DNA of 64,000 nucleotides from the NCBI GenBank assembly GCA_049324115.1, contig JBMOMN010000009.1, positions 352,026 to 416,025 on the forward strand, in the 5' to 3' direction. The position numbers and the translations under genes were made by a program. The DNA is from UBA5796 sp040752455 (GTDB lineage: Bacteria; Chloroflexota; Anaerolineae; Anaerolineales; Villigracilaceae). Every line of letters starts with the position of its first letter. Position 1 is the stretch's first letter. Below, piece after piece: positions 62,853-64,000 of the stretch. The notes under the pieces are model-generated. The model did no database searches. It had not been told where the DNA came from and saw only the letters and a list, made by a program, of their open reading frames with translations.

Positions 62853-63617
62853 ATGTCCACAATCCCTGCGAAAAGCCAATCGTCTTTGCTGAAATTCCTG
62901 TTGGCGGGCGTCGGGTTTGGAGCGGCCTGCGTCTGCCTGGGACTGGCCGGCGTGGGAGTCTACAGCCTGGCCCAGGGAGGTCTCGCGATACCCGGGTTTG
63001 CGCCCACCGCAACGGCGACCTTTACGCCCGAACCGACCTTTACGCCTACATTGACGCCCACGATCACCCTGACCCCCACACTGACCCTGACCCCATTACC
63101 CACCGAGACCTCCACACCCGAAGAGACCCCCACCCCGGCCGCGACCCAATCGCTCGAGGACATGGCCGAGGTCCTGGCTGTGGCCTTGCAAGGGGAGGGC
63201 GTACCGGAAGCGGCTGAATACGACAAGGCCGAGCCTGGCCCGCACCTGATCGTCCTGCTGACTGCGGACGGCGAACTGCACGATTGGAACGCGTACTTGC
63301 GCCCCGAGTGGGTCCCCACCCGGATCGGGGATGTCGAACTGGTCGGGTCCGTCACCTACTTTACGACCGTGGTCGCCACCGCGAGATACACCGGCTGCGG
63401 CGCTTCGAGCGCGATCATCGTCTCACGCGTCCGGCGGGACATCCGGGTGCTCTTGCAGGAAGCCAAAACCGGTAAAACGGTCTCGAGCGAAACGTTCGAA
63501 GGCGAGGAGCCGCCCGGATTCGACCGTTCGCTGGGTTGCGGGACGACGGCCATTTACGGCAACAGCGCGCCGTTCTCGAAGATCAACGATTGGCTGGTGG
63601 CGTTCATCAAGCCCTAA
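62853..63617 (+). CDS. Membrane-anchored extracytoplasmic protein with Thr/Pro linker
   Basis: 254 residues, start MSTIPAKSQSSLLKFL behind GAGAGGAGA. One transmembrane helix (LLAGVGFGAACVCLGLAGVGVYSL), then a linker of about 65 residues built from TPT/TLTP repeats, then a globular domain (about 115-254) with two Cys (RYTGCGASSA, RSLGCGTTAIYG) that could form a disulfide. Such linkers are common in Chloroflexota surface proteins. The globular domain is not recognised. The N-terminal helix resembles that of the metallopeptidase at 10963. Confidence 0.75.
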   Translation: MSTIPAKSQSSLLKFLLAGVGFGAACVCLGLAGVGVYSLAQGGLAIPGFAPTATATFTPEPTFTPTLTPTITLTPTLTLTPLPTETSTPEETPTPAATQSLEDMAEVLAVALQGEGVPEAAEYDKAEPGPHLIVLLTADGELHDWNAYLRPEWVPTRIGDVELVGSVTYFTTVVATARYTGCGASSAIIVSRVRRDIRVLLQEAKTGKTVSSETFEGEEPPGFDRSLGCGTTAIYGNSAPFSKINDWLVAFIKP

Positions 63618-63639
63618 CTTGGAGAAGCCGAAACCCAAA

Positions 63640-63875
63640 AGGATTCAACCACAAAGTATCCATGAACTCCGTTCACCCCGAAGGATGAAAATCAGTACCG
63701 TAAGATTTATCTTGCGCCCCGAAGGCAACATGAATGTTGCGCTACTTTTATTTTCATATCAGGGTCACAAAGGAAAACCTTCGTGACCCTTCGTGACCTT
63801 CGTGGTTTAAATTCTTGCGCCCGTGTGCCTGCGGTTCAGTGCAGGCAAAAAGCAAGGATTTAATTTGTAAGGTAC
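63640..63875. repeat. Intergenic block with mosaic repeat copy 3
   Basis: Outer modules CACAAAGTATCCATG...TTCACCCCGAAGGATGAAAA and TTTTCATATCAGGGTCAC match (in reverse) those at 44165-44291, but the core is different: GTACCGTAAGATTTATCTTGC and the hairpin GGCAACATGAATGTTGC. Short TTCGTGACC repeats follow. No gene seen. Confidence 0.75.
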
Positions 63876-64000
63876 TTAGTAGTCGTGTAAAAATAACTTC
63901 CGCACTTTAACAACCGATCTCAAGCAGAAGAGAGGCGTGGGCGAATGGTGTAGTTCCAATTGGGGCAGGTTGCATGTCGTTCAAGGTTTAGGCTTTCCAT
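63876..64000 (+). mobile_element. End of an IS5-like element running off the right edge
   Basis: CTTAG then TAGTCGTGTAAAAATAAC TTCCG at 63875-63901 matches the minus-strand end at 861-888 in 25 of 28 positions. The element interior would lie to the right; no transposase codon frame is visible in the remaining 100 bp. Confidence 0.55.

Overview
The window looks like chromosomal DNA of a GC-rich Chloroflexota bacterium, most likely an Anaerolineae-type lineage. This is inferred from gene content and style (a complete division/cell-wall cluster, Thr/Pro-linker surface proteins, paired ArsA-like ATPases, abundant hairpin repeats), not from a marker-gene search. No rRNA, tRNA or CRISPR array was seen. 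A 10-N gap (17440-17449) followed by 35 C residues shows that this is a draft assembly.

Layout. 1-900: an IS5-family transposase running off the left edge, inserted into the end of another IS5-like/MITE element; a matching element end lies at 63876 near the right edge. 1048-6405 (minus): a receiver-like protein, a possible 20-codon leader ORF, a membrane protein and a large secreted beta-helix/Ig protein with one frameshift. 6533-7785: an IS3-family element whose right end abuts a second, opposed IS end. 8214-14245 (plus): ClpC-type ATPase, a secreted HExxH metallopeptidase and an alpha-oxoamine synthase. 14336-19128: a HigBA-type toxin-antitoxin pair, a cyclic-nucleotide-binding protein, a GNAT acetyltransferase, an RlmI-like methyltransferase, a tyrosine phosphatase cut by the gap, and two small membrane proteins.

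19272-37322 (minus) is a full dcw cluster in the order mraZ-rsmH-ftsL-ftsI-murF-mraY-murD-ftsW-murG-cvpA-like-murC-orf63-murB-ddl-ftsQ-ftsA-ftsZ. It has a clear sigma70-type promoter and an MraZ operator (three TGGNN boxes) in front of mraZ, and a remarkable array of nine 31-bp hairpin repeats between murF and ftsI. It would supply all cytoplasmic and lipid-linked steps of peptidoglycan precursor synthesis plus the division machinery.

37534-53241: a second RNA-methyltransferase-like gene, galactokinase, a giant secreted nuclease, a membrane protein with an in-frame repeat insertion, a hydroxyacid dehydrogenase, a GGDEF protein next to a multi-sensor HD-GYP protein that has lost the GYP segment, a class III aminotransferase and an atypical SDR.

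54047-57386 (minus) is the most interesting locus. Two tandem ArsA/Get3-like ATPases sit with three paralogous about 90-residue proteins sharing a PILPPYYS-type core, and a rho-independent terminator closes the unit. The two ATPases have lost different active-site elements, suggesting an obligate heterodimer. 58151-63617: CstA with a thioredoxin-like protein behind a terminator-containing leader, PanE, DUF503, a RelE/PHD pair with a repeated TGTACA operator, and a Thr/Pro-linker lipoprotein-like membrane protein.

A theme across the window is repeat invasion: short self-complementary hairpins, 7-nt periodic repeats and a mosaic repeat with exchangeable cores occur between genes and, in several cases, inside genes without breaking the frame.
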